Part shown: one piece after another, positions 21,411 through 32,175 of the stretch | Numbering within the stretch: the stretch's first letter is position 1 | Layout of the letters: each line of letters opens with the position of its first letter | DNA from: Cherax quadricarinatus | Lineage: Eukaryota; Arthropoda; Malacostraca; Decapoda; Parastacidae | Direction of reading: 5' to 3' | Assembly: GCF_038502225.1 (NCBI RefSeq) | Contig: NC_091382.1 | Span: 9,219,113 to 9,283,112 of the forward strand | Length of the DNA: 64,000 nt | The notes under the pieces: model-generated | Seen by the model: only the letters and a program-made list of their open reading frames with translations | Told to the model about the DNA's origin: nothing | Databases searched by the model: none | Program-made: the position numbers and the translations under genes

Positions 21411-22039
21411 TTAAATGTTGTGGCGATATTGATAATCAGTATTCCTTCATACTTGGATTTTGACCTTGATAGAAAGTTAAGAATGTCGGTATAAAATTCT
21501 TAGCTTTATGTAAGGTTTGTAATTATACAGACTAAAGTTGAATAGTTTGCTTTTATATTGAAAAATATCAACTTAATGAGCTCCATAAAATTTTTAATAA
21601 AGAGGCAAGACAATAAATTAAAATTATTGTTTTAATATCAATTGTAACCATGTTTATTTAGAAATTTGAAATTTAAGTATAGTGTCATAAATGCATGAAG
21701 TGCATTAGTGTGTATAAATAGTCTGTATGATTAGTGGGTTTTGGTGCTTGTTTAAGGAAAGGGATGTTGTCTGGCTCTAAAGTATATGAATGACTATGAG
21801 ATAATATATAAGAATGCACCAGAAGGTGCTCTAATAGCACAAAATTTTAAGAAATATGCTGCTGTTTAAGGTTAGGACCAAGAAGCTTTATCAGATAAAA
21901 AAGGACATGCAACAGAGAAAAAAATAGTGCTGTATTGGAAAAACTGAGCAAACAGGAATTGTGCAAGCACAAAAAAAATCAGGGATGTTGTATTACAAAA
22001 AGCCATTTGAATTGTCATGCCCTCACAATTATTATTATT
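21411..22039. other. Intron 5, no recognised feature
   Basis: AT-rich intron with no recognised element. Confidence 0.4.
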
Positions 22040-22503
22040 CTTTCTTCTTTCAACACACCAGCCGTATCCCACCGAGGTGGGGTGGCCCAAAAGGAAAAAC
22101 AAAAGTTTCTCCTTTCATATTTAGTAATATATACAGGAGAAGGGGTTACTAGCCCCTTGCTCCTGGCATTTTAGTCGCCTCTTACAACACGCATAGCTTA
22201 CGGAGGAAGAATTCTGTTCCACTTCCCCATGGAGATAAGAGGAAATAAACAAGAACAAGAGCTAGTAAGAAAATAGAAGAAAACCCAGAGGGGTGTGTAT
22301 ACATATGCCTGTACATGTATGTGTAGTGTGACCTAAGTGTAAGCAGAAGTAGCAAGACGTACCTGAAACCTTGCATGTTTATGAGACAGAAAAAACACCA
22401 GCAATCCTACCATCGTGTAAAACAATTACAGGCTTACGTTTTACAGTCACTTGGCAGGACGGTAGTACCTCCCTGGGCGGTTGCTGTCTACCAACCTACT
22501 ACC
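22040..22503 (-). mobile_element. Short RTE-derived non-autonomous element, copy 6
   Basis: Full-length minus-strand copy from CAACACACCAGCCGTATCCC to CCAACCTACTACC, bounded by (ATT)n on its right. It is closely similar to the copies at 11632 and 36898. Confidence 0.85.
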
Positions 22504-22537
22504 TAGTAATTATTATTTTTATTATTATTATTATTAT

Positions 22538-22572
<35 letters not shown>

Positions 22573-22733
22573 TCATTCTTGCTTGTGGCAGTTTTTTAAC
22601 TGTAGCGTGGGTGTGCTTGTGGCAAGACAGTGATGGAGTGAATGATGATGAAAGTGTTTCTTCTTTTTTGGGTCACCCTGCCTTGATGGGAAACAGCCAA
22701 TGTGTTAATAAATAAAAAATAAAAAAAAAAAAA
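22504..22733 (+). mobile_element. Microsatellite and A-type RTE tail
   Basis: (ATT)n with a T-run (22508-22571), then GTGGCAAGACAGTGATGGAG, GGGTCACCCTGCCTTGATGG and an A-rich end: a 3' RTE fragment. Confidence 0.7.
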
Positions 22734-22926
22734 CCTTCCTTGCTGCAAAACTACATATGTGGTAAGAAAATAAGGCAGTTTTAAAAATACTGTAATCGTC
22801 TGAGAGCATAAGCTCAATAGTGGTGCAGTATATATTATTACAAAAGAAAGAACATTAGTTAAAGGAACAGATACCTAATTTACATCTCGAATAACAGTGC
22901 ATTAATCCATAATTTATCATCCTCAG

Positions 22927-23104
22927 CTCCTTAGTGAATGGATTTCGAAGAGCAAGAACAGTAAATAATAAGGGTAAAGTAGCATCGCTGCTAACAAGTG
23001 GCCGTCAGCTCTTTTATCATATTGTTCAGCTTACATCAGATGACACAAGCTTTTACCCACCAGCCAAGAAGCTCATCACGTCATGTGCTCAAGTCTTGGG
23101 ACAG
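22927..23104 (+). CDS. EPG5: EPG5 exon
   Basis: Exon of 178 bases starting inside the threonine codon and continuing SLVNGFRRARTVNNKGKVAS, then LLTSGRQLFYHIVQLTSDDT and FYPPAKKLITSCAQVLGQ. The last block matches vertebrate HPPTRQFFTSCIEILGQ residue by residue in spacing and is among the strongest family signals in the window. Acceptor CCTCAG, donor GTAAGT, end in phase 0. Confidence 0.9.
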
Positions 23105-23270
23105 GTAAGTTACAGGTTAGTTTACACTACCTCTTGAAGAATGCAATAATTCATTGCTGTTGTTTTTCAGGTAATATCAGTTAATAGAGTTTCTGATATT
23201 CTGCATATTAAGTCATATGCACTTCTTTTTATTGGGACTAAAATTAGGTAGCAAGAGTGTTAACAAATTA

Positions 23271-23449
23271 CAGTGGTACCCCGAGTTACGTACCGAGTGC
23301 CGTTACCGAATGAATTTGTTTCCATAAGGAATAATGTAAATTAGATTAGTCCGTTTCAGATCCCCAAAAATACACTTACAGAAGCACTTACAATAATACA
23401 CTTAAATAATTGTTCATTTGGGAGCAGTACGAAACTCGGGGTACCACTG
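23271..23449. mobile_element. Tigger-derived MITE
   Basis: 179 bp, ends CAGTGGTACCCCGAGTT / AACTCGGGGTACCACTG, with TA on both sides (23269-23270 and 23450-23451). The body shares GATTAGTCCGTTTCAGA with the copy at 15860. Confidence 0.87.
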
Positions 23450-23866
23450 TACTAAGATAAAGTACAGTGGAGCCTCTACTTACAAGTTTAATCCATTCCA
23501 TGACCTTGCTCGCATCTGGATTTGCTCGTTTGCAGAATCAGTTTTCCTCATTTAAATTAAGTGAAATGGAATTAATGCGTTCCAGTGGAATTCCAGGCAC
23601 AACAAAATATTTCAGTATTTCCCTAATATCAACTCTGTAGCTTATATATCTATCACAATTCATCTAATATGACATAATAAACAATATTAATAACATAGAA
23701 ACATGATATATACTACACTAGAATGAATAAAATGTATGTCATTACGTATGTGGCTAGTGGTGGCGACAGCAGCCATTGTTGTTGTTGTTGGGGCTTATAG
23801 GGCCACCACAGTGGCCATTCCTGCTCCTGACTGCATGTATAGAGAACCTAGGAAAACCCAAAAAAG

Positions 23867-24118
23867 TCAGACAGAGTGACTTATAATTGTTGCACTCTTA
23901 ATGCTACACTTAATTGCTGCACTCTTAATGCTACACTTTGTCACTGACTCCTGCTTTAGTATTGTACATGTCGTAGAAGTGGTATGCTGGTACTGCCTGG
24001 CCAGGTCCTTAACCCTCCACCTAGTTTGTTTATTTATGATTTCCTGCTTTATTTGCATGGAAATCATCCTCCTTTTCTTCTCAGCACTGTCCTTTGCACT
24101 TACTGTCTTAAGACCCAT
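23867..24118 (-). pseudogene. Tigger A transposase N-terminal remnant
   Basis: From the ATG at 24118: MGLKTVSAKDSAEKKRRMIS, QIKQEIINK, VKDLARQYQHTTSTTCTILK. This is the first helix-turn-helix (CENP-B N type) of a Tigger transposase, which binds the element ends. The catalytic DDE region does not follow; the frame runs into a short duplicated CSIKSA repeat and stops. A deleted, nonautonomous copy. Confidence 0.75.
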
Positions 24119-24254
24119 GGTTAGAAACAAGAAATAACTGCACAAAACGTAAGGAAAACATGAGACTTCTCTCCACTGTGAGTGGAGTGGACTGAGCATT
24201 GTTTTGATACATACTGCCATCACATGTTGGCATTCAGAAACTCACTTATAGTAT

Positions 24255-24346
24255 AAGGTACAACAAGGTTGCTACCAGGGTACAACAAGGTTGCTACCAG
24301 GGTACAACAAGGTTGCTACCAGGGTACAACAAGGTTGTTTTCAAGG
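24255..24346 (+). repeat. 22-bp tandem repeat, 4 copies
   Basis: Four units of GGTACAACAAGGTTGCTACC plus AG, the last diverged. It directly precedes the 23-bp array. Confidence 0.85.
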
Positions 24347-24355
24347 TACAAGGTC

Positions 24356-25040
24356 TGCCACTGTTGTTTCATGTTTTCTGCCACTGTTGCTTCATGATGT
24401 CTGCCACTGCTGCTTCATGTTGTGCACCACTGCTGCTTCATGTTGTCTGCCACTGCTGCTTCATATTGTCTGCCACTGCTGCTTCATGATGTTTGCCACT
24501 GCTGCTTCAAGATGTCTGCCACTGCTGCTTCATGATGTTTGCCACTGCTGCTTCATGTTGTCTGCCACTGCTGCTTCATGTTGTCTGCCACTACTGCTTC
24601 ATGTTGTCTGCTACTGCTGCTTCATGTTGTCTGCCACTACTGCTTCATGTTGTCTGCCACTACTGCTTCATGTTGTCTGCTACTGCTGCTTCATGTTGTC
24701 TGCCACTACTGCTTCATGTTGTCTGCCACTACTGCTTCATTTTGTCTGCCACTGCTGCTTCATGTTGTCTGCCACTACTGCCTCATGTTGTCTGCCACTA
24801 CTGCTTCATTTTGTCTGCCACTGCTGCTTCATGTTGTCTGTCACTGTTGCTTCATGTTGTCTGTCACTGCTGCTTCATGTTGTCTGCCACTGCTGCTTCA
24901 TGTTGTCTGCCACTGCTGCTTCATGATATCTGTCACTACTGCTTCATGTTATTTGCCACTACTGCTTCATGTTGTCTGCCACTGTTGCTTCATGTTGTCT
25001 GCCACTACTGCTTCATGTTGTCTGCCAATGCTACCTCATG
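24356..25040 (+). repeat. 23-bp minisatellite, about 30 copies
   Basis: Unit TGCCACTGCTGCTTCATGTT plus GTC, with C/A and G/A substitutions between units (ACTGC versus ACTAC). Because 23 is not a multiple of 3 and no unit contains a stop, all three + frames stay open for 174 to 211 codons and encode the same 23-residue Leu/Cys/Ser-rich repeat in different phase. No sign of an expressed protein. Confidence 0.92.
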
Positions 25041-25111
25041 ATGCCTGCTCCCACTTTTGCTAGAATGTTGAAGAGCTTTCTAATATGTGAAGGTTGAGGG
25101 GCAGCGCCAGT

Positions 25112-25233
25112 CGGACAGATATTTGTTTACTCGAGCATCGCCAAAGAGTCGAACATTTCTGCTACTTTGAGCTCAATTTCAAGGTACTTTTCATCGTGAA
25201 ACCAATCAAAATCATATCTGTTTCTGTAGTATA
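25112..25233 (-). mobile_element. piggyBac-like MITE fragment
   Basis: 122 bases (TTTGTTTACTC, GAACATTTCTGCTACTTTGA, CAATTTCAAGGTACTTTTCA) matching 10055-10175 of MITE copy 2 in the same orientation, cut at 25233 by the TA that starts Tigger B. Confidence 0.75.
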
Positions 25234-25510
25234 CAGTGGACCCCCGGTTAACGATTTTAATCCGTGCAAGAGGGATAATCGTTATGCGAAATAATCGTTA
25301 TGCGAATGAATTTTCCCCATAAGAAATAATGGAAATAAAATTAATCCGTGCAAGACGCCCAAAAGTATGAAAAAAATTTTTTTTTACCACATGAAATGTT
25401 AATTTTAATACACACAAACTGAAAAAGGCATGCACAATTAAATGACACTTACTTTTATTGAAGATCTGGTGATGATTGATGGGATGGGAGGAGGGGAGAG
25501 CATTATCTTC

Positions 25511-27228
25511 TTACTGTTTAGAAGGGGAATCCCCTTCCATTAGGACTTGAGGTAGTAAGTCCTTTTCTGGGGTTACTTCCCTTCTTTTTTTAATGCCACT
25601 AGGGCCAGCTTCAGAGTCACTGGACTTCTTTCGCACAAGATATCTGTCCATAGTGGCCTGTACCTCTCGTTCCTTTATGACTTGCCTAAAGTGTTTCACA
25701 ACATTGTCAGTGTAATAATCACCAGCACGGCTTGCAATAGCTGTGTGAGGGTGATTTTCATCCATGAAGGTTTGCACTTCAAGCCACTTAGCACAGATTT
25801 CCTTTATCTTTGTAGTAGGCAACTTCTTCAATTTCTCTCTCCCCTCCTCTGAACCAGTTTCCCCAGGTCTGGCCTCTTGCTCTTGAAGTTGATCTATCAG
25901 CTCATCAGTGGTTAGTTCTTCATTGTCCTCCTCCACCAACTCTTCCACATCCTCCCCACTAACCTCCAACCCCAAGGACTTTCCCAATGCCACAATGGAT
26001 TCCTCAACTGGCACAGGATTCTCAGGGTTAGCCTCAAACCCTTCAAAATCCCTTTTGTCTACACATTCTGGCCACAGTTTCTTCCAAGCAGAGTTCAAGG
26101 TCCTCTTAGTCACTTCCTCCCAAGCCTTACCTATAAGGTTTACACAATTGAGGATATTAAAGTGATCTCTCCAAAACTCTCTTAGAGTCAGTTGAGTTTC
26201 TGAGGTCATTACAAAGCACCTTTTAAACAGAGCTTTTGTGTACAGTTTCTTGAAGTTGGAAATAACCTGCTGGTCCATGGGCTGCAGGAGAGGCGTGGTA
26301 TTAGGAGGCAAAAACTTCACCTTAATGAAGCTCATGTCCCCATAAAGTCGCTCTGCCACGTCTGTAGGATGACCAGGGGCATTGTCTAACACCAGGAGGC
26401 ACTTAAGTTCTAATTTCTTTTCAGTTAGGTAATTTTTCACATTGGGGGCAAATGCATGGTGTAACCAGTTATAGAAAAATTCCCTAGTGACCCATGCCTT
26501 ACTGTTTGCCCTCCACAGCACACACAAATTATCCTTGAGGACATTCCTTTGCCTGAACGCTCTGGGAGTTTCAGAGTGATACACTAATAAAGGCTTAACT
26601 TTGCAATCACCACTAGCATTGGCACACATCAACAAAGTAAGCCTGTCTTTCATAGGCTTATGTCCTGGGAGTGCCTTTTCCTCCTGAGTAATGTAGGTCC
26701 TGCTTGGCATTTTCTTCCAGAACAGGCCTGTTTCATCACAATTAAACACTTGTTCAGGTTTCAGTCCTTCAGTTTCTATGTACTCCTTGAATTCCTGCAC
26801 ATATTTTTCAGCCGCTTTGTGGTCCGAACTGGCAGCCTCACCATGCCTTATCACACTATGGATGCCACTACGCTTCTTAAATCTCTCAAACCAACCTTTG
26901 CTGGCCTTAAATTCACTCACATCATCACTAGTTGCAGGCATTTTTTTAATTAAATCCTCATGCAACTTCCTAGCCTTTTCACATATGATCGCTTGAGAGA
27001 TGCTATCTCCTGCTATCTGTTTTTCATTTATCCACACCAATAAGAGTCTCTCAAATCTTCCATATACCACTAACCTTTGGGGCTTCCTTGAGGCCCACTA
27101 TGGTTGATGTACAGCTTGACTAGCTAAGCACTCCACTTTCATACTTATCAATTATCTCTTTCTTCATTTCTATGAATTCTTCCTTTGAGGTGTATTAGAA
27201 GCTTTTTGGGGCCCATGGTCACTTATTT
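25511..27228 (-). pseudogene. Tigger B transposase (DDE, TIGD1-like), N-terminus broken
   Basis: A 519-residue open frame (27070 to 25511) covers nearly the whole protein: second DNA-binding domain (WINEKQIAGDSISQAIICEK, FKASKGWFERFKKRSGI), then the DDE/pogo core with VFNCDETGLFWKK (first Asp, about residue 112), CLLVLDNAPGHP (second Asp, about 227) and FLPPNTTPLLQPMDQQVI (third Asp, about 266), and an acidic C-terminal tail. Upstream (27228-27071) the first helix-turn-helix is present but frameshifted after MGPKKL and has an in-frame TAG, so no full protein is made. The enzyme would cut and paste elements at TA. Close in sequence to the copy at 39183-40978. Confidence 0.87.
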
Positions 27229-27542
27229 TCCAGAAACAGGAAAATATTAATACGAAATTTCCGATATTTGGATGTACCGCGGAGGCTGGCTGGTAAACAA
27301 TAAAAAGGGCGCCTTTCCATCATACATTGCCCAAGTTTCAATAAAATAGTCCAACAAACAACCGAGATCCAATTCCCTAGATCAAGAGCAAGAGCCTTAC
27401 ACCAGTGTCAAGGAACCTCCCTTGAGGCCCGCTCACATCTGGAAATTTTGCTCGCGACTGGAAGCAAAAACTCGACCGAGCGGCTGCTCGTATCTGGAAA
27501 AACTCACACATGGATGCACTCGTAAGTAGAGGTCCCACTGTA

Positions 27543-28031
27543 ATTGAAATGTGATGGATATATGTTTTTATGTATAGGTTTTCACTTTTATATACCAAAA
27601 CAGTCTTATAGATCAACTTTCAACATACAGCATGAGTGTTTAAAGAGCAGCACTACAGGCCACTGCTTGGCCTATAGTGCCAAGTTTTCCTGGCAATACA
27701 GGCCACCCAAACCTACTGTATCCTTCCCAACTAGCAGACTCAAATACCCCTATGTGCATGCATTTATGGATACAACTTGTAGCTAGGAAATTTGGGGTGG
27801 AAATGAATCACATTAACTATAACTCATGTTCTTTAGACTTATTTTCTTTAGTCACTTTTTCTGAAATTACATCTACCAGTTTTTGAGCTACAAATATGAC
27901 TTCTATTCCCTTTTTTTATTTATTCCATCTTCTTAGCTAGGGGCATTGTAGTCAACCTATGTTGCCTTTTTTAAACTTTAGGTAAATGTGCTGTCTTTTT
28001 ATACCATTGATCATTCATTGTTATGACATAG
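27543..28031. other. Intron 6 end, no recognised feature
   Basis: Intron sequence leading to the exon at 28032; nothing recognised. Confidence 0.4.
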
Positions 28032-28229
28032 GAGTTTGTGAGAGGACATGAAGATTGCCAGGAAGCTTTGGTAGCTCAAGTTTTTGAATGGAATGGACAG
28101 CTGGGTGGGCTGCTGGCTCCTCATTTTACCCCAGCTATCACCCCCACACACACCTTCCTGATGCTTTACTCCTCATTGAGCTCTCATGCAGTTGTTGCTC
28201 CTGACCACACCTTCATGCTTCTCTCTAAG
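28032..28229 (+). CDS. EPG5: EPG5 exon
   Basis: Phase-0 exon of 66 codons: EFVRGHEDCQEALVAQVFEW, then GLLAPHFTPAITPTHTFLML and DHTFMLLSK. Vertebrate EPG5 has SLLSPFFTPNAAPAEFIQLY and DMIFMLLTK at the same spacing. Acceptor ACATAG and donor GTACAG. It directly continues the previous exon across a 4.9-kb intron filled by Tigger elements. Confidence 0.9.
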
Positions 28230-29255
28230 GTACAGTTTTATTTTTTTTTATGCATGTGAAGCACTAAGCCCATGTTAGCCATTCAGTGCAATCAGTAGTG
28301 GAAGTTTGATCATCCATCTTCTAAATGTGAGGCAGACTTGCTACTCTCACAGATAACTTTACACTTTCTCTAAGGTACATCTTCATTATATATATATATC
28401 TCAATAGTCACTGTACTTCTGGAGTTTTCTTGATTAGGAAACAAAGTGTTTCCTGACATGATAATGGCCAACTTAGTGATCAAGCAACCACTGGCATGCT
28501 GATCCTAGGTATCAGTGTTTAACCAACAGCTTGTATATTAGCATTGGGTTCAGTTATCATGCAACCATTGGTGCACCAGTACTGCCAGACAGTATGTTTT
28601 ATGTGACAAAGATGCATACAATTAGGATTCATAATTTTTTTGTCTTATTCAGTGTTTTACTGATTAAATATTTACGTTGCTCTTGTTTATTCTTCATGTT
28701 GAAATGTTCATAAGTTTAATGAGTTGTCCCTGTACTGTTAATTAATGTTTCTCTAGCTTATGCAGGTACAACATTGATTTTCTGGACACTGATGGTCCAG
28801 AATCATACAAATTTATGAGCAGGAACTTGAAATTCCCGTGGCAGTGTATTTATCACCGAACTGTACATCACTTATCCAACCCCAAGACGAAGGAATACTG
28901 CACTATCTAAAGGCAGAAAAATCAGTGATCTGGAAAGGCTTTGGAACCAAAGGTCCAGAAAATCGATGTTGTACCTGTAGTCATTAGTATAAGTTGCAAA
29001 ACACTGTACTGTGTAGTGGACTTTATTCTTATCTCTGTCTGTATCTCAGAATTTCTGCTTCTCCTTGGAAATGCAGGTGGCTACTACATTAAGCTCTGAA
29101 ATCACTTTTCTTGCTGCCATAAATCATTTCCATGTGTTCCCCTCTAATTTATCCATCCCATCATCCCAGCTCTTATTTGCCTTCCTTAGATTGTATGATA
29201 ATCATGAGGAACTCACATCTTTTATGTGCCACAATCATTGTGAAGTAATTTTCAG
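28230..29255. other. Intron 7, no clear element
   Basis: Contains GCACTAAGCCCATGTTAGCC near 28261, possibly a reversed SINE tail, and a short (TA)n at 28388. No coding signal other than the flanking exons. Confidence 0.4.
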
Positions 29256-29387
29256 TTTGACATCGAGAATTGGATTTCAAATGCTCACCCAAATAGTAGC
29301 GAGTGCAGCGAACTTGTTAATGCTGTGGAATCAGCGCTGTCATCACTTCTTCCACAGCCGCAGGCAAGCCTTCGCATGGTGCTCGAG
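29256..29387 (+). CDS. EPG5: EPG5 exon
   Basis: Phase-0 exon of 44 codons read from the acceptor TTTTCAG: FDIENWISNAHPNSSECSEL then VNAVESALSSLLPQPQASLR and MVLE, with donor GTGAGG. FDIENWI matches vertebrate FDLKQWL, directly after the FMLL(S/T)K of the previous exon. It has no long open frame of its own, and a longer open frame overlapping it (29065-29391) is in the wrong frame. Confidence 0.86.
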
Positions 29388-29514
29388 GTGAGGATTCTGT
29401 GGCATTTTTCTCTTTGCATCTTTTAGAATAACTTAAATCTGTTGAAACTCAGTTTTCAAAACAGATTTTTTTTTTTTAGCCTCAGCTCATTTCAAAGCCC
29501 AGCCCTGTTCAAGG

Positions 29515-30316
29515 TATACAAATCAAATCAAATCAAATCAAATCAAATCAAAAGTTTATTCTCTATAAAGATTACAATGCGGGGTTTACGTATTATAAAA
29601 TATAGATAACAAAAAAAGGCACAATACCGTGACTGGAACGATACACAAATAACCCGCACATAAAAGAGACAGGCTTACGACGACGCTTCGGTCCGACTTG
29701 GACCATTTACAAAGTCACACTAACCAGAAGTGGAGCAGGATGGCTATATATAGGCAGGAAGAGGTGGTGGTGGTGGTAGTAGTAGTAGTAGTAATAGTAG
29801 TAGTAGTAGTGGTAGTAGTAGGGAATAAGGAGGAGCCAGTCAAATACAAAGAAAGGGGAGCACTGCAAGGGAGCTAGGTGCCCACAGAGGGAGAGCAAGT
29901 GCACAGAGGTGGGTGAAAGGGGAGGTGGTGAAATAAATAATGAAGGAACAGAAACACGAGACAGAAGGAAGAAAGACAACCCAGAGGAGAAAAAGGAAAG
30001 AGGAAAGGGGAAGAGGGAGAAGAAGAAAAAGAAAAAGAAAAAATGAGGAGTCAGGTTTAGTCACGGGTGTTCTGAAGTTTGGAGCATTTTACAATGTAGT
30101 GGGAGAGGAAGGCATCTACAGAGACGAAGCCAGGGCTAAGATTCATACAAGGAAAGTTGTGTATTAGAGAGGATTCAACTAGATGGCGACTGTTCGAGTT
30201 GGAAGTAGGGAAGACAGTTTTAGCAGAAGACCGGTCAATAGGATGGCAATGATCTCTGACGTGACAGAAAAGAGCATTGTTAGTGTCGGCAAGCCTAACA
30301 CTATTCCATATACTTG
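29515..30316 (-). mobile_element. Penelope-like element 3' half (second family)
   Basis: Minus-strand element end. Its coding tail is followed by a 3' region with (AGT/GGT)n (29765-29820) and a terminal AAATC pentamer array (29518-29550). The block GGTCCGACTTGGACCATTTAC (29690-29710) forms a GGTCC/GGACC hairpin resembling the hammerhead stem II of other Penelope ends. It is cut at 30316 by an RTE copy. Its terminal sequence differs from the composite at 13299. Confidence 0.7.
30057..30316 (-). pseudogene. Penelope C-terminal coding remnant
   Basis: Reads NNALFCHVRDHCHPIDRSSA, KTVFPTSNSNSRHLVESSLI, NMNLSPGFVSVDAFLSHYIV-like (NLSPGFVSVDAFLSHYI), KCSKLQNTRD, then stop. I recognise this as the segment after the GIY-YIG domain in crustacean Penelope-like proteins. 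The catalytic part is missing because the fragment begins at the RTE junction. Confidence 0.65.
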
Positions 30317-31920
30317 CAACATTTGCCACATTGCTCCCCTGTCCACTCTATCATATGCCTTTTCTCAATCCATAAATGTAATGAAAACTTCCCTACCTTT
30401 ATCTAAATACTGTTCATACATGTGCTTCAATGTAAACACTTGATCTACACATCCCTTACTCACTCTAAAGCCTCGTTGCTCATCTACAATCCTACATTCT
30501 GTCTTACCTCTAATTATTTCAATAATAACCCTACTGTACACTTTTCCTGGTATACTCAGTAAACTTTTTCCCCTATAATTTTTACAGTCTCTTTTGTCTC
30601 CCTTCCATTTATATAAAGGAACTATACATGCTCTCTGCCAATTCCTAGGTACCTTCCCCTCTTTCATACATTTATTAAACAAAAATACCAACCACTCCAA
30701 CACTATATCCCCACTGCTTTTAACATTTCTGTCGTGAACCCGTCAGTTCCAGCTTCTTTACCCCCTTTCATTCTACGTAATGCCTCACACACCTCCCCCA
30801 CACTTACATCCTGCTCTTCTTCACTCCTAAAAGATGTTATACCTCCCTGGCCAGTGCATGAAATTACTGCCTCCCTTTCTTCATCGGCATTTAAAAGTTC
30901 CTCAAAATATTCCCACCATCTACCCAATACCTCCAGCTCCCCATCTATTAACTCCCCTGCTCTCTTTTTAACTGACAAATCCATTTTCTTAACTTGTTTA
31001 TCTCCAATTTTTTCTTATTTTCCTCAAAATTTCTTGACAGTGCCTCTCTCTTTCTATCATTTGCTCTCCTTTTGCACTCTCTCACCACTCTCTTCACCTT
31101 TCTTTTACTTTCCATATGCTTTGCTCTTCTTATAACACTTCTGCTTTGTAAAAACCTCTCGTAAGCTACCTTTTTCTCTTTTATCACACCCTTTACTTTA
31201 TCGTTCCACCAGTCACTCCTCTTTCCTCCTGCATCCACCCTCCTATAGCCACAAACTTCTGCCCCACATTCTAATACTGCATTTTTTTTTAAATTATTCC
31301 AACCCTCTTCAACCCCCTCCCCCCTCACTACTCATACTTGCACTAGCCCACCTTTCTGCAAATAGTTGCTTATATCTTACCTTAACTTCATCCTTCCTTA
31401 GTTTATACACTTTCACCTCTCTCTTACTTGTTGTTGCCTATTGTCCAATCTACCTCTTACTCTAACTGTTGCTGCAACTAAATAATGATCTGATATATCA
31501 GTTGCCTCTCTATAAACATGCACATCCTAAAGCCTACCCATCAACCTTTTATCCACCAATACATAATCTAACAAACTACTTTCATTATGTGCTATACCAT
31601 ACCTGGTATACTTATCCTCATTTTCATAAAATATGTATTACTTATTACCAAACCTCTTTCTACACATAGTTCATTTAAAGGCTCCCCATTTTCATTTACC
31701 GCTGGCACTCCAAATTTACCTACTACTCCCTCCAAAATATTTTTACCCACTTTAGCATTGAGATTCCCAACTGCAAGTACTCTCTCACTTGGTTCAAAAC
31801 TCCCCATGCACTCACTCAACATTTCCCAAAATATCGCTCTCTCCTCTACACTTCTCTCTTCTCCAGGTTCATAAATGCTTACTGTAACTCACTTTTCACA
31901 TCCAACCCTTATTTTATAGA
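30317..31920 (-). mobile_element. RTE LINE, B-type, 3'-deleted fragment
   Basis: Minus-strand RTE without its own 3' end. Pieces: VFITFMD and YRGKSLLSIPGKVYSRVIIE (30365-30703), ELEVLGRWWEYFEELLNADE (30703-30984), WNDKVKGVIKEKKVAYERFL (30948-31328), VLAVGNLNAKVGKNILEG (31592-31822). At least four frame changes; the FADD region is absent. It carries the normal reading (VDKRLMG) at the position of the extra G in the 48- and 52-kb copies. Confidence 0.78.
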
Positions 31921-32175
31921 AAATAAATATTTATTATCACACTGGCCGATTCCCACCAAGGCAGGGTGGCCCGAAAAAGAAAAACTTTCACCATCATTCA
32001 CTCCATCACTGTCTTGCCAGAAGGGTGCTTTACACTACAGTTTTTAAACTGCAACATTAACACCCCTCCTTCAGAGTGCAGGCACTGTACTTCCCATCTC
32101 CAGGACTCAAGTCCGGCCTGCCGGTTTCCCTGAATCCCTTCATAAATGTTACTTTGCTCACACTCCAACAGCACG

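Larger units (their letters stand above)
23465..27540 (-). mobile_element. Nested Tigger elements (A interrupted by B)
   Basis: Outer ends CAGTGGAGCCTCTACTTAC (23465) and GTAAGTAGAGGTCCCACTG (27540) are inverted partners flanked by TA. Within are a transposase N-terminus of element A (23867-24118), two tandem arrays, a MITE scrap, and element B, which begins at 25234 with a different end (CAGTGGACCCCCGGTTAACG) and brings its own transposase. B's right-hand partner end was not found, so the junction between B and A near 27250-27450 is rearranged. Confidence 0.78.

Noticed and set aside
24255..25040. CRISPR-like array
   Set aside because: Units are contiguous without unique spacers, and the context is eukaryotic.
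24291..25063. Leu/Cys-rich repeat protein of up to 211 residues
   Set aside because: A 23-bp tandem array without stops is open in all three frames; the frames encode the same peptide, and no splice or start context supports expression.
29065..29391. 108-codon + strand frame as coding
   Set aside because: It overlaps the real exon 29256-29387 in another frame and has no family resemblance.
29690..29730. Hammerhead ribozyme in the second Penelope remnant
   Set aside because: The stem II hairpin (GGTCC/GGACC) and GAAG are present, but the CUGANGA box is too decayed (TTTGTAAA) to support the call.
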